From CAYUUW01 sp964448005 (GTDB taxonomy: Bacteria > Patescibacteriota > Gracilibacteria > UM-FILTER-43-11), in NCBI GenBank assembly GCA_964448005.1, contig CAYUUW010000008.1, positions 1-42,600 of the forward strand: a stretch of 42,600 bases of DNA. Reading direction: 5' to 3'. The notes beneath the pieces were generated by a model that saw only the letters and a program-made list of their open reading frames with translations, did no database searches and was not told the DNA's origin. The translations under genes and the position numbers were made by a program. Position 1 is the stretch's first letter; every line of letters starts with the position of its first letter. Positions 1 to 7,537 of this stretch are shown here, one piece after another.

Positions 1-1
1 G

Positions 2-505
2 ACCTTCGACATCGACGCCAACGGCATCCTGAATGTGACCGCCAAGGACAAGGGCACCGGCAAGGAGCAGAAAATCACCATCCAGGGGGCCAGCGGCCTG
101 AGCGAAGAGGAGATCAAGAAGATGCAGAAGGACGCCGAGCTGCACGCCGAGGAGGACAAGAAGAAAAAGGAGAAGGTGGAGGTCCGCAACACGGCGGACG
201 GAACCGTTTTCCAGCTGGAGAAGATGATGCGCGACAACGACGCCAAAATCCCCGCCGACCTGAAGAAGCCCGTGAACGAGAAGATCAACACCCTAAAAGA
301 TTTGCTGAAGGACGAAAACGCCGACTCCGCCGCGATCAAAAAGGCAACTGAAGAGCTTCAGCAGGAGGCGGAGAAAATCGGCACCGAGATCTACAAGCAA
401 GCCGAGAACGCCCAGGCAAATGACGCAAAGGGAGCGGATGAGAGCAAAAAAGAGGGTGATGAAGGGGTGGTGGAAGGAGAGGTGGTGGACGGAGACGGGA
501 AATAG
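2..505 (+). CDS. dnaK: Chaperone DnaK (Hsp70), C-terminal part only
   Basis: The reading frame is open from base 2, so the gene is cut by the left edge; the GTG at 35 is internal. The first residues (TFDIDANGILNVTAKDKGTG) are the end of the Hsp70 substrate-binding beta-sandwich, a signature of DnaK. About 110 residues of charged alpha-helical lid follow (EEEIKKMQKDAELHAEEDKK and onward) and then an acidic tail ending VVEGEVVDGDGK, as in bacterial DnaK. The protein is an ATP-driven cytosolic chaperone working with DnaJ and GrpE, neither of which is in the window. The ATPase domain lies outside the window. The stop is TAG at 503-505. Identification is secure from family knowledge. Confidence 0.97.
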   Translation, partial: TFDIDANGILNVTAKDKGTGKEQKITIQGASGLSEEEIKKMQKDAELHAEEDKKKKEKVEVRNTADGTVFQLEKMMRDNDAKIPADLKKPVNEKINTLKDLLKDENADSAAIKKATEELQQEAEKIGTEIYKQAENAQANDAKGADESKKEGDEGVVEGEVVDGDGK

Positions 506-892
506 CCCCTAATTCTGAAACCCCAATAGACGGCCCCCTCAGTCATCCTCGTGCTCGACACGGGGATCCGGGGGGCTTTTGGCTGTAAAAAAAGTCCTGT
601 CGGCCTTTTTGAGCGAGCAGGAAAATGAACCGGAGCCCCTATTGCAAGGAGCTCCGGTCGGAGGGCGGTGATGCCCTTTTAGTGGTCGGGAGCCTTCACG
701 ATCACGATGGCTTCGACAAGCTGGCTGCTTCCTCGTTCTCCGAGGGGGCCACGAACGAATCCGCAAGCGCCCAGCGGCGGCGGAATGAGGGTGTGTATCT
801 GGCGCATGGCCAGATACTAGACAAAAGGGATTCGCATTTCAAGGGGGTTTTAAGAGAAACAATCAAAGCCCCTCCAAAATACCCCCACACCC
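506..892. other. Non-coding spacer after dnaK
   Basis: No convincing gene. It holds an inverted repeat CCGGAGC/GCTCCGG at 630-636 and 651-657 and a small GGGC-loop-GCCC hairpin followed by four T at 663-680, which might end dnaK transcription. A 42-codon minus-strand frame (807 to 679) was considered and rejected. Confidence 0.5.
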
Positions 893-917
893 CGGCTCCC
901 GATGGAATCGGGAGCCG
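893..917. repeat. Perfect 11-bp inverted repeat
   Basis: CGGCTCCCGAT and its reverse complement are separated by GGA. The hairpin abuts the terminator that follows and may be part of the same structured element. It looks like one of the dispersed GC-rich palindromes of this genome. Confidence 0.7.
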
Positions 918-942
918 CCCCTCTGCCAGAGGGGAATTTTTT
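918..942 (+). terminator. Intrinsic terminator
   Basis: CCCCTC, loop TGCCA, GAGGGG, then AATTTTTTT. A strong GC stem followed directly by a T run fits a Rho-independent terminator for plus-strand transcription, probably the last one after dnaK. Confidence 0.7.
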
Positions 943-1026
943 TAAATATAGCTTAAGCAATTCCCCTTCTTAAGAAGGGATGGACTCATGCCATGCATGA
1001 GTTCGGGGCAGCGGCTTGCGCCCTAT

Positions 1027-1058
1027 ATCAAAACCCCCCTCCGCCGTGGGCAAAGGGG
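1027..1058. repeat. Direct repeat copy 1 flanking hicBA
   Basis: A 32-bp stretch beginning ATCAAAACCCCCCTCCGCCG is repeated without mismatch at 1642-1673. The two copies bracket the hicBA module. Copy 1 lacks the GGTTTT that turns copy 2 into a full hairpin. Confidence 0.85.
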
Positions 1059-1104
1059 AAGTCGTGGCGAGCAATAGGAGAGGAGGCAGCTTGTTTCGAG
1101 GATT

Positions 1105-1132
1105 TTGAAAATGAAACAAACGCGAGTATAGT
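1105..1132 (+). promoter_or_regulatory. Promoter of hicBA
   Basis: TTGAAA at 1105-1110, a 16-nt spacer and TATAGT at 1127-1132. The expected start near 1139 gives a leader of about 22 nt before the hicB ATG. There is no Shine-Dalgarno sequence. Confidence 0.6.
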
Positions 1133-1160
1133 TCATGCAGAACCTCCGAACCATTCCGCA

Positions 1161-1388
1161 ATGAAAAACTACCAATTCCAAATCATTATCACTCAGGATG
1201 AGGACGGTCTTTATGTGGCAAGAGTTCCAGAGCTGGCAGGATGCCACACTCAGGCAAAAGACCTGCCCACTCTGAACAAGAGAATCAATGAGGCTATCGA
1301 GCTCTGCCTAGAAGTCCAGAGGCAAAAAAGGCAAACCATTCCTCAAAGCAAATTCATTGCTCTCCAGCAGATCCAAATGAGCTTTTGA
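1161..1388 (+). CDS. hicB: HicB-type antitoxin
   Basis: 75 residues beginning MKNYQFQIIITQDEDGLYVA. The pattern 'Q-DEDG-Y-A-VPEL-GCHTQ' followed by a helix (LNKRINEAIELCLE) is the partial RNase-H fold of HicB antitoxins, which bind and neutralise HicA. The protein is short and has no separate C-terminal DNA-binding domain that I can see, as in compact HicB proteins. The start is the ATG at 1161; an upstream in-frame extension would be translated from the repeat at 1027 and is not credible. The stop (TGA) lies 3 nt before hicA, so the pair is co-transcribed. Antitoxin-first order is one of the two known arrangements. Confidence 0.88.
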   Translation: MKNYQFQIIITQDEDGLYVARVPELAGCHTQAKDLPTLNKRINEAIELCLEVQRQKRQTIPQSKFIALQQIQMSF

Positions 1389-1391
1389 CTA

Positions 1392-1628
1392 ATGGTGAAA
1401 TTGCCGGTCATTTCAGGGAAAAAGCTTTTCAGGATTCTGGAAAAGCATGGATACCAGCCCGTTCGGCGGAAAGGCAGCCATGTTTTTTTGGAAAGCCAAA
1501 ACGGTCAAGCCAGCACGGTGATTCCGGTTCACGGAAATGAGGATTTGGGCAAAGGTCTGCTGAAAAGCATTCTGAATGATTTGAGCCTTTCAACGGAAGA
1601 GCTGATAAGGATGATGGAGAAGGCCTGA
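1392..1628 (+). CDS. hicA: HicA-type mRNA interferase toxin
   Basis: 78 residues with the compact dsRBD-like HicA fold: VSGKKLFRILEKHGYQPVRRKGSHVFL. The catalytic histidine is the one in 'KGSHVFL' (about residue 30). The second half (TVIPVHGNEDLGKGLLKSIL) matches the usual HicA 'T-PxH--kel-kGtlrkIl' pattern. HicA cleaves mRNA and tmRNA independently of the ribosome in known systems. It sits 3 nt after hicB and is followed at once by a strong bidirectional hairpin. The module is flanked by 32-bp direct repeats, suggesting acquisition as a cassette. Nothing in the sequence suggests inactivation. Confidence 0.9.
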   Translation: MVKLPVISGKKLFRILEKHGYQPVRRKGSHVFLESQNGQASTVIPVHGNEDLGKGLLKSILNDLSLSTEELIRMMEKA

Positions 1629-1641
1629 AAATATGCAAGCC

Positions 1642-1673
1642 ATCAAAACCCCCCTCCGCCGTGGGCAAAGGGG
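1642..1673. repeat. Direct repeat copy 2 flanking hicBA
   Basis: Identical to 1027-1058 over 32 bp. It overlaps the hairpin terminator at 1645-1679. Confidence 0.85.
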
Positions 1674-1679
1674 GGTTTT
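1645..1679. terminator. Bidirectional terminator between hicA and the SLH gene
   Basis: AAAACCCCCC, loop TCCGCCGTGGGCAAA, GGGGGGTTTT. The stem is a perfect 10-bp inverted repeat with A/T runs at both ends, so it can stop hicBA transcription on plus and the SLH-protein gene on minus. It sits between two convergent stop codons (1628 and 1706). Confidence 0.75.
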
Positions 1680-1705
1680 GGGAATCGCTTTTGAAATCGC
1701 AAGCC

Positions 1706-3394
1706 TTACAGCTTGCCCAGGTCATGGAGCTTCAGCAGCACCCGGGCCACTTCGCCGCGGGTCATTTGCTTGGTGGGGTACAGCTTGTTTCCGGCGAACA
1801 GGGAGTGGTCGTAGGCGTACTTGGCCAAGCCGCTGAACCAGAGGCCTGTGCCCACATCGTCGTAGGAAACGCTGTTGTCGCTAGGCATGGATTCGCCCAG
1901 GTTGCGCAGGATAAAAGCCAGGAACTCGACCGTGTTCACAATCCGCGCAGGACGGAAGTAGCCGGCATCGGTGCCGGAGGCGTAACCGGTGATCATGCCC
2001 AGCTTCACGCCGCGGCAAACGTATTGGGCGGACCAGTCCTTGGCTAGCGAGACATCCGGGAAGGGGCTTTTGCCCAGGCAATAATCCGAATTGGCGCCAA
2101 ACTTCTTGAAGGTCGTCAGGGAAATTTTGGCGATCTGGTCGCGCTGCAATGCGTCATCCTGGCCAAAATCGCCGTTGGCGTAGCCTGTCATGGCGCCAAT
2201 GCTCTGCACGAACTTGATTGCGGGGCAATAAGGATCATCGGCAGCCACATCCTTGAATCCAGCGCAAAGGGCCGCGGGAGCCTCATTGGAATTCACCTGA
2301 ACGGTGGTGGAAGCCTGAGTGGTGCCATTGGCGTTCTTGGCGATCACCGCAATCTTGTATTTTCCGGTAGAAACCACACTGCCGCCAGTGTCTTTGCCGT
2401 TCCAAGCCAAGCTCACCAGTCCGGCAGGAGTGGCAAGCGCATTCTCCAGGGTGCGTATGTTCACGCCGTTTGGATTTTCGACCGAGACCGTCACGTCAGC
2501 CTGGGAGCCCAGGCTGAAGCTGATGGAAGTGCTATCCTGAAAGTTGTCGCCATTGGGCGAAAAAGGGTCGATGCTCACCCCCAGATTGGAGACCGCAGGC
2601 GCGCCGACAGGATTGATAACCAGAGGGTTGGTCACCGTCACCTTTCCCGAAGCAGTAGTGCCAGAGACTTCCGCCTTGCTGGAGCAGAAATTGGTGTTGG
2701 CTACGTTAAGCTCCCAATTATAGAGGCCGGGGGCGACGGCTGCATTGTCCAGCTTTCCATCCCAATTCAGGTGATAGCCTCCTGCGCTCAGAAGCGGCAT
2801 GTAGGAGACCACTTTCCCTTCCACGCTGAGCAGCACGCAAGCAGGAGCGGCGGTTTTGAGGCTGAAGGCCACGCTGTAGGGGCTTCCGCCCGTCACCCAG
2901 TTTTCTGGAGCGCTGGTGACCAAGGTCTGGGCCTCTTCGGTCACCTCAAAGTCATGGGTGATGGCTGCGCTATCGTCATTGTTGGCATCCTTGCCGGTGA
3001 TCCTGAGGCGATATTTTCCCGGGCTCACATAAGCGCCATTCAATTTTCCGTCCCATGAAAAGACATGCGGATTGTTGTTCGGGGCGGGCGCCACGGCCAT
3101 TTTCGTAAAGGTGTGGGTGGCTATGGGGCTGAAGAGGAGAATGTTGAAGTTATTGTTGTTGTTTTTGACCAGAGCAATTTCAGCTGTGACATCCGTTTCA
3201 AAGACATTGTTCGTCGCCTTCACGGCAAATGGATAGCCTAAACCGCTGTAAACCTCGTATGTGGCCGCAGGGAGCGGATCCAAAGTGAGGGTGGTGGCCG
3301 CCATGGCACCGGAAGGGAATAGGAAGAAGCCGAAGGCCAAGGCCGAAGTGGCCGCAAGGGAGAGCAGCCTGAGCGAACGAAGGAAGGAAGTCAT
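1706..3394 (-). CDS. Secreted S-layer-type protein: FlgD-like Ig repeats plus three SLH domains
   Basis: 562 residues. A signal peptide of about 32 residues ends 'GAMA|ATTL'. Three FlgD/CHU_C-type Ig modules follow, each with the hallmark 'W(D/N)GK-(L/D)-(N/G)GA-V-(S/P)G-Y' near residues 112, 208 and 330; the third starts 'SPNGDNFQDSTSISF'. The last 190 residues hold three SLH domains: 'GFKDVAADDPYCPAIKFVQ' then TGYANGDFG; 'FPDVSLAKDWSAQYVCRG' then TGYASG; and 'YDDVGTGLWFSGLAKYA' then MTRGEVARVLLKL. SLH domains anchor proteins non-covalently to secondary cell-wall polymers, so this is probably an outer-surface or S-layer protein. It is monocistronic, ending at the shared hairpin. No Shine-Dalgarno precedes the ATG. 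Function beyond surface attachment is unknown. Confidence 0.9.
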   Translation of the reverse strand: MTSFLRSLRLLSLAATSALAFGFFLFPSGAMAATTLTLDPLPAATYEVYSGLGYPFAVKATNNVFETDVTAEIALVKNNNNNFNILLFSPIATHTFTKMAVAPAPNNNPHVFSWDGKLNGAYVSPGKYRLRITGKDANNDDSAAITHDFEVTEEAQTLVTSAPENWVTGGSPYSVAFSLKTAAPACVLLSVEGKVVSYMPLLSAGGYHLNWDGKLDNAAVAPGLYNWELNVANTNFCSSKAEVSGTTASGKVTVTNPLVINPVGAPAVSNLGVSIDPFSPNGDNFQDSTSISFSLGSQADVTVSVENPNGVNIRTLENALATPAGLVSLAWNGKDTGGSVVSTGKYKIAVIAKNANGTTQASTTVQVNSNEAPAALCAGFKDVAADDPYCPAIKFVQSIGAMTGYANGDFGQDDALQRDQIAKISLTTFKKFGANSDYCLGKSPFPDVSLAKDWSAQYVCRGVKLGMITGYASGTDAGYFRPARIVNTVEFLAFILRNLGESMPSDNSVSYDDVGTGLWFSGLAKYAYDHSLFAGNKLYPTKQMTRGEVARVLLKLHDLGKL

Positions 3395-3509
3395 GATGGA
3401 AGGGGTAAAAGAAATAGGAAAGGCGGAATGGAGCGCAGTCCATGTTACAAAGTAGGTTGCATGAAGTTAAACGACCTGCGGCGGAATTTGTTACAGCTTT
3501 CGCCTCAAC

Positions 3510-3992
3510 TCATAAAGGCAGGATCCTCACTTCATTGCCTCGGGAGCCCAAAAACCTCTCCATATCCTGGCGGGCGATCACCAGGGTGGCCGTATTGATG
3601 TTCGGGTGGCAGCCGATCCATTCATTTTCCCAAAGCTCCTGGTCCAAAATGACGGTCACCGCCTGCGCTTCGTTGTGGATCAGGCCCAGTAGTGACACAG
3701 AGCCTGGGGTGAGCCCCAAATGCTCCATCAGCCGCTCCGGCGAGGCGAAGCTCAGCTTGGCTTCGCCCAGCTTCTGGCGCAAACCCTTCAGGTCCGCCTG
3801 CTTTTCGTGAGGCAGGCTCACCAAATAGTGGCGATCCCCGTTCTTGTTGCGCAAAAAAAGGTTTTTGGTCTCCCCCACCCCCTCCAATTTGCCTCGGAGC
3901 TCGGTGGACTCCGCGCAGGTGAACACCGCAGGGTGCTCGTGCTTTTGGTAGGCAATGCCCAATTGGCCCAAAACGGAGTAGATGTCTTTCAT
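3510..3992 (-). CDS. YbaK/ProX-type aminoacyl-tRNA deacylase
   Basis: 160 residues, a full-length YbaK/PrdX-type editing domain. The N terminus 'YQKHEHPAVFTCAES' is typical of the ProXp-Ala/PrdX branch. The invariant lysine of the family is probably in 'FLRNKNGDRHYLV' (about residue 50), and the 'GSVSLLGL' and 'GCHPNINTATLVI' segments complete the active-site pocket. Enzymes of this family hydrolyse mischarged tRNA in trans, Ala-tRNAPro in the ProXp-Ala branch; the exact substrate cannot be told from sequence. It stands alone on the minus strand upstream of the SLH gene (115 nt gap). Start at ATG 3992 with no Shine-Dalgarno. Confidence 0.9.
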   Translation of the reverse strand: MKDIYSVLGQLGIAYQKHEHPAVFTCAESTELRGKLEGVGETKNLFLRNKNGDRHYLVSLPHEKQADLKGLRQKLGEAKLSFASPERLMEHLGLTPGSVSLLGLIHNEAQAVTVILDQELWENEWIGCHPNINTATLVIARQDMERFLGSRGNEVRILPL

Positions 3993-4209
3993 GATCCGCA
4001 GCTTATACTCCTTCGCTTAAATAATCCCGATTTTTATAATACACCGTTTCATCCTTCGTATCACTGCGGAGAACGGGAGCTTTTATTTCTCTTGAGGGGG
4101 TCAAAATAATTATTTAAGCTTCGGCGCATTATACGGAAATTATAAAAGCAGAGGTGTATAGCATTGACAGGCCAAAACAGGGAAACTAGAATCGATGGGC
4201 GTTTTGGAT

Positions 4210-4294
4210 GCCCGGATGGCGGAACTGGTAGACGCGCACGACTCAAAATCGTGTTCCTTCGGGAGTGAGAGTTCGATTCTCTCTTCGGGCACCA
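4210..4294 (+). tRNA. tRNA-Leu (anticodon CAA)
   Basis: Acceptor stem GCCCGGA pairs with TTCGGGC (one G-T pair). Anticodon stem CACGA/TCGTG with loop CTCAAAA gives anticodon CAA. A long variable arm (GTTCCTTCGGGAGTGA region) is as expected for tRNA-Leu. The T arm is GAGAG-TTCGATT-CTCTC. ACCA is encoded at 4291-4294. Confidence 0.95.
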
Positions 4295-4339
4295 AACAAC
4301 GTCAAATTGTCTCACCCCCTGTAAGACGGGGATGCATTT

Positions 4340-4585
4340 ATGTACTACGTCTATGCCATCAGGAGCGAAAAAAGGCCTTACATATACGTAGGCATATCGG
4401 ACGAGCCTAAAAGGAGGATTGAGCAGCACAGCAAAGGCTACAATCGAACTACGAAGCCCTATGCCCCTTTTAAAATCCTTGCCATCGAATCCTTTGCGGA
4501 CCGGGTGGAAGCGAGGAAAAGGGAAAAGTACCTGAAGTCAGGAGCCGGAAAGGAGTATTTGAAAACTCTGATCGCCAAAGAGTAA
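4340..4585 (+). CDS. GIY-YIG domain protein, UPF0213/endonuclease-like
   Basis: 81 residues, essentially one GIY-YIG domain. 'MYYVYAIRS...YIYVGISDEPKRRIEQH' carries the two-strand YVY/IYVG core and the conserved Arg after it. 'GYNRTTKPYAPFKI' and the closing helix 'DRVEARKREKYLKSG' with its conserved Glu match the stand-alone bacterial family. These proteins are predicted Mg-dependent nucleases; the cellular role is unknown. The gene lies 45 nt after a tRNA-Leu gene and just before a damaged copy of that tRNA, so it may have been carried by a tRNA-targeting element. There is no Shine-Dalgarno; the start is set by conservation at MYYVY. Confidence 0.88.
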   Translation: MYYVYAIRSEKRPYIYVGISDEPKRRIEQHSKGYNRTTKPYAPFKILAIESFADRVEARKREKYLKSGAGKEYLKTLIAKE

Positions 4586-4606
4586 AGCTGATAAACGGAA
4601 ACAGAT

Positions 4607-4741
4607 CGGATGCGGCGCACGACCTGCCTGCCGGCAGGCAGGCTCAAAATCGTGTTCCTTCGGGAGTGAGAGGTAGCCACGAAGTGGCCCCTTTGGGGCC
4701 TGTCCCGAGCCTAGTCGAGGGAATGCTCTCTTCGGGCGCCA
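4607..4741 (+). pseudogene. Broken tRNA-Leu copy with two palindromic insertions
   Basis: Pieces of the tRNA at 4210-4294 recur in order: CGGATG, GCGCACGAC (4615-4623), the anticodon-loop to variable-arm segment CTCAAAATCGTGTTCCTTCG... to GAGAG (4643-4672), and CTCTCTTCGGGCGCCA (4726-4741). The D arm is missing. A 20-bp perfect palindrome, CCTGCCTGCCGGCAGGCAGG (4623-4642), splits the anticodon arm. The 7-nt T loop is replaced by about 53 nt (4673-4725) containing GCCAC-GAA-GTGGC, CCCC-TTT-GGGG and a third hairpin. It cannot fold as a working tRNA. Confidence 0.8.
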
Positions 4742-4790
4742 GCCAAGTCGATGAAGCTGCATGAGCAGATTAGCAACCCAGGGCTTTTTG

Positions 4791-4819
4791 TTGACTTATT
4801 TTTATTAATATGTTATTTT
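4791..4819 (+). promoter_or_regulatory. Possible promoter for the 4898 gene
   Basis: TTGACT at 4791-4796, a 17-nt spacer and TATTTT at 4814-4819. A small hairpin GGGCT/AGCCC (4832-4845) follows in the leader. Confidence 0.4.
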
Positions 4820-4897
4820 TGGCGAGTCCTAGGGCTCTAAAGCCCGCTGACCTTGGCGGCACGGTGCCGGCGAGAAGCGATCCTTGAAAGGCGCGAC

Positions 4898-5272
4898 GTG
4901 AAATCCAAAATTACGCTGACATTGATCATCAGTGCGCTAATGGTGTTGGGCTCCCTTGCATCCGCCGCTATTGGCCTTGCGGAATTCAGCCGTCAAGATC
5001 GGCTGCTTGGAGCCTTCTGGTTCCTCACCTCCTTCACTTGGGCGGTAGCGACATACAGTTTCTATGGTATCCGCAAGAAGGGCCGACGCTGGTTGGAATA
5101 CTTCCCGACATTGGTCAGGCTGCAAGCCCTCTTGATCATCAACTGCTGCCTAGGAGCCGCCCTACACGGCGCCAGGGGGCACTGGATGGCGGCCGGCATA
5201 TGGTTGGTGCAAGGCCTCATGTTGATTGCATTGGCCGGCTGGAACCACAGGATGAAATCCAGGCCCGGCTGA
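4898..5272 (+). CDS. Small polytopic membrane protein, unknown function
   Basis: 124 residues from a GTG start (MKSKITLTLIISALMVLGSL). Four hydrophobic segments are visible: about residues 5-27, 37-55 (LGAFWFLTSFTWAVATYSFY), 71-90 (VRLQALLIINCCLGAALHG) and 95-114 (WMAAGIWLVQGLMLIALAGW), with a basic loop 'GIRKKGRRWLEYF' in the middle and a basic tail. No family recognised. GTG 4898 is preferred because GAAAGG lies about 10 nt upstream and because the extra N-terminal residues from a TTG at 4853 are polar and arginine-rich. The gene is alone, with a candidate promoter at 4791. Confidence 0.6.
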   Translation: MKSKITLTLIISALMVLGSLASAAIGLAEFSRQDRLLGAFWFLTSFTWAVATYSFYGIRKKGRRWLEYFPTLVRLQALLIINCCLGAALHGARGHWMAAGIWLVQGLMLIALAGWNHRMKSRPG

Positions 5273-5419
5273 GCCTCGCTTCGCCCCGCGCAACGCCGCC
5301 GCACATCAGGCCCCTCGCAGAACACAATTCTGCCGGGGGCTCTTCTTTTTGTGGCGGGAAGGAGGGGGAGCTTCCTGAAGCTGGAATCCTGAGCGAAAAC
5401 CCGATAGAATCTGCAGGCC

Positions 5420-6001
5420 ATGAAAAAACCCCAAGGCTTCATCACCGCGCTTGGCCTTTCCCTGCTGACCCTGATCAGCATGCCGCTTTTGGCCTGGGGC
5501 ATGGTGCGCCACCAGGCCAAGGAGAACGTTTACGCCAACGCCCAGGAAACTCCGGCCATGGACGCCGCCCTGGTGCTGGGGGCGGCCGCCTACGGCAGCC
5601 GCCTTTCCGATGCGCTGGAGGACCGGGTGAATACCGGGATTGAGCTTTACCAGGAGGATAAAGTGGCAGCGCTGGTGATGAGCGGAGCGCCGAACGAAAG
5701 CAAGGCGATGAGAAACTACGCGCTCAAAAAAGGCGTGCCCCCCGAGAAGGTGACCGAGCACAAAGAAGGGTTGAACACCCTCTCTTCTGTGCAGAGCATG
5801 CAAGGAAAAGGCCAAAGCGTGGCCATTGTGAGCCAAGCCTACCATTTGCCGCGCGCTCTTTTCATCGCCCGACAGCTGGAGATAAAGGCGGTGGGGGTGG
5901 CGGCGGACAAGCGGGAATACGAAAAGATCAAAGCTTTCCGCAAGCGCGAGCTGATTTCGACCGTTTGGGCAGCGCTGTACCTGCTGGTGCTGGCGGAATA
6001 G
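5420..6001 (+). CDS. DUF218 (SanA/YdcF/ElyC-like) membrane-anchored protein
   Basis: 193 residues. One N-terminal membrane segment (about residues 8-29) is followed by a DUF218 domain: 'DAALVLGAAAYGSRLSDALEDR' (first strand and loop), 'GIELYQEDKVAALVMSGAPN', then 'MRNYALKKGVPPEKVTEHKEG' and 'VSQAYHLPRALFIARQLEI'. The conserved Ser-Gly and the 'yHlpRAlfia' motif are present. Relatives (E. coli SanA, ElyC) affect envelope integrity, but their biochemical activity is unsettled. TAGAAT at 5404-5409 would place the transcription start only a few nt before ATG 5420. Confidence 0.85.
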   Translation: MKKPQGFITALGLSLLTLISMPLLAWGMVRHQAKENVYANAQETPAMDAALVLGAAAYGSRLSDALEDRVNTGIELYQEDKVAALVMSGAPNESKAMRNYALKKGVPPEKVTEHKEGLNTLSSVQSMQGKGQSVAIVSQAYHLPRALFIARQLEIKAVGVAADKREYEKIKAFRKRELISTVWAALYLLVLAE

Positions 6002-6046
6002 GAAGCGGACCCGAATGGAGGACTGAGGTGGACGGAACCATTGCTT

Positions 6047-6075
6047 TTGACATTTAATGATTTTAATGCTATAAT
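6047..6075 (+). promoter_or_regulatory. Perfect consensus sigma-70 promoter
   Basis: TTGACA at 6047-6052, exactly 17 nt, TATAAT at 6070-6075. It is the best match to consensus in the window and predicts a leader of about 24 nt before ATG 6106. Confidence 0.85.
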
Positions 6076-6105
6076 TTCCTGAGATCTTAAATAACACCCC
6101 AGCCC

Positions 6106-7485
6106 ATGTCACGAGACGCAGCCAGACAACTTGATGAAGCTCCCCTCGAAAAGGAGAGGAGTGATGCAGGCAATGATAAGGTTCAGCCAGCAGAAGAGGG
6201 GCTAGGCGAAAGAGCTGCAGGCGAAATGATGGGGGCAGCAGTTGCTATAAGAGGTGGTCTTCGAGAAAGAGCTTTGACTCCAGAGTCTGGCAAGCCTAGT
6301 TCGGCCCGGCCGGAGCAAAGTATCAATCTGATGCAAAGCGTAATGGATGGCATTTCCAGGGCAAAAAACGTAGAGGAGCTCTGGGGCTGCGCAAATGATC
6401 TGGTTGCAGCGGGATATATCACCCTTGCAGAAAATGCCGAAGGCAACTGGTATGCCGAAGCCAAAAGCCACAGAGATCCACAAAAAAGAAAGATCAATGA
6501 AGCTTTTGCCCAGGCCATCCAAGACAGGAAAAAGGAGCTGGTTAGCCAAGCGATCGAAGCAGAAATGGCAGGCATCCAATCCTTGGGTGACTTGAGGAAA
6601 CGCGGGGAGCAGAGCCGCTTTTTGGAGATTGTCGAGGAGGAAATTCCTTATCTAAAAGCAATCAATTCCGGGCTGAGCTGGAAGGCGGTTCTTAAAGATG
6701 AGCATGAAGGAAGCGAGAAGGGGCAGAAGATTTTCGAGCTCTTTGAGGCGAGGAGAAAGGCTCTGGTGGAAAAGGCCATTGAAGGCCATCTCGAGGATTT
6801 GCATGATCTGGGTGAGCTAATGGACTACGGAAGAGTCCTGCCCTTTGTGCAGATTATAGAAAAGCAGGAAGCTTCGAAAGCTATTTTGAAGGATAGATTT
6901 AAGGAGGATGAGAGGGCCATAAGGCTGTTCACCGGATTCGAGAAAAGACGGCGGGAGCTATTGGGGGGTGAATTAATGGATGACGGGAAAAAAGCAGAAA
7001 ATATGGATGATCTGTGGGCCATTGCTCGGGAAGTCCATCTATCAAATTTGGGCATCCAAGAAAGCACAGGCAAAGGCCCAAGGGATTGGAGGCTTTCGGC
7101 TATACCAAATGATGACTTAAGCGAAATGGTGGTGACGGAGTTGGAAAAAGATAGGGAAAGAATTGGCAAGGCCGAAAGGCGCTTGGACCTAGCCAAGACA
7201 ATATACAGAGAAGCATGGGAGGCAGTAACCATGGAGGGGCTGGAAAATTTGGCTGAAGAAGCCCACAGAGAAGGGCTGCTAATCATGGGCAGAGACGCCA
7301 AGGATCGTTCGCTCTGGGGGGTGGTGCCCATCGAGGGTGATCAGATCAGCGAGAAGCTGGTCGGAAGAATCAGGGCAATGGGGGAGAAAATTGAGGCCCA
7401 GGAGAGAAGTGAGGCCCAGGAGAGAAGTGATGGAGGCAGGGCAAGGAGGAGTGGAGGCAAGGCAAGGAGGGGTTCAAGAGGCTGA
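6106..7485 (+). CDS. Helical-repeat protein, unknown family (copy 1)
   Basis: 459 residues, no signal peptide, no membrane segment; probably cytosolic. After a low-complexity N terminus (about 65 residues), five related units of roughly 75 residues can be aligned by eye: each starts 'n(L/V)(E/D)(D/E)L' (NVEELWGCANDLVAAGYITL; SLGDLRKRGEQ; DLHDLGELMDYG; NMDDLWAIAREV; GLENLAEEAHREGLLIM), often has a 'W----P(I/N)--D-(I/L)S' stretch, and ends in a charged helix of the type 'FE-RRK-LV'. The C terminus is a short direct repeat (EAQERSEAQERS) and an Arg/Gly-rich tail. The same unit recurs in the next gene. I recognise no known domain. Strong promoter at 6047; no Shine-Dalgarno. Confidence 0.8.
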   Translation: MSRDAARQLDEAPLEKERSDAGNDKVQPAEEGLGERAAGEMMGAAVAIRGGLRERALTPESGKPSSARPEQSINLMQSVMDGISRAKNVEELWGCANDLVAAGYITLAENAEGNWYAEAKSHRDPQKRKINEAFAQAIQDRKKELVSQAIEAEMAGIQSLGDLRKRGEQSRFLEIVEEEIPYLKAINSGLSWKAVLKDEHEGSEKGQKIFELFEARRKALVEKAIEGHLEDLHDLGELMDYGRVLPFVQIIEKQEASKAILKDRFKEDERAIRLFTGFEKRRRELLGGELMDDGKKAENMDDLWAIAREVHLSNLGIQESTGKGPRDWRLSAIPNDDLSEMVVTELEKDRERIGKAERRLDLAKTIYREAWEAVTMEGLENLAEEAHREGLLIMGRDAKDRSLWGVVPIEGDQISEKLVGRIRAMGEKIEAQERSEAQERSDGGRARRSGGKARRGSRG

Positions 7486-7537
7486 GTATGTAAGGAGGTT
7501 TTATCCGGAGGATTTTTTATCAACCAATATTGCATCT

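Noticed and set aside
679..807. 42-codon minus-strand frame (MRQIHTLIPPPLGACGFVRG...) that looks vaguely like an FKBP C terminus
   Set aside because: Too short, no ribosome-binding or promoter signal, and the resemblance is only to a generic 'IPP' pattern.
993..1388. 131-residue version of HicB starting at 993
   Set aside because: The extra N terminus would be translated from the direct repeat and promoter; the family starts at 1161.
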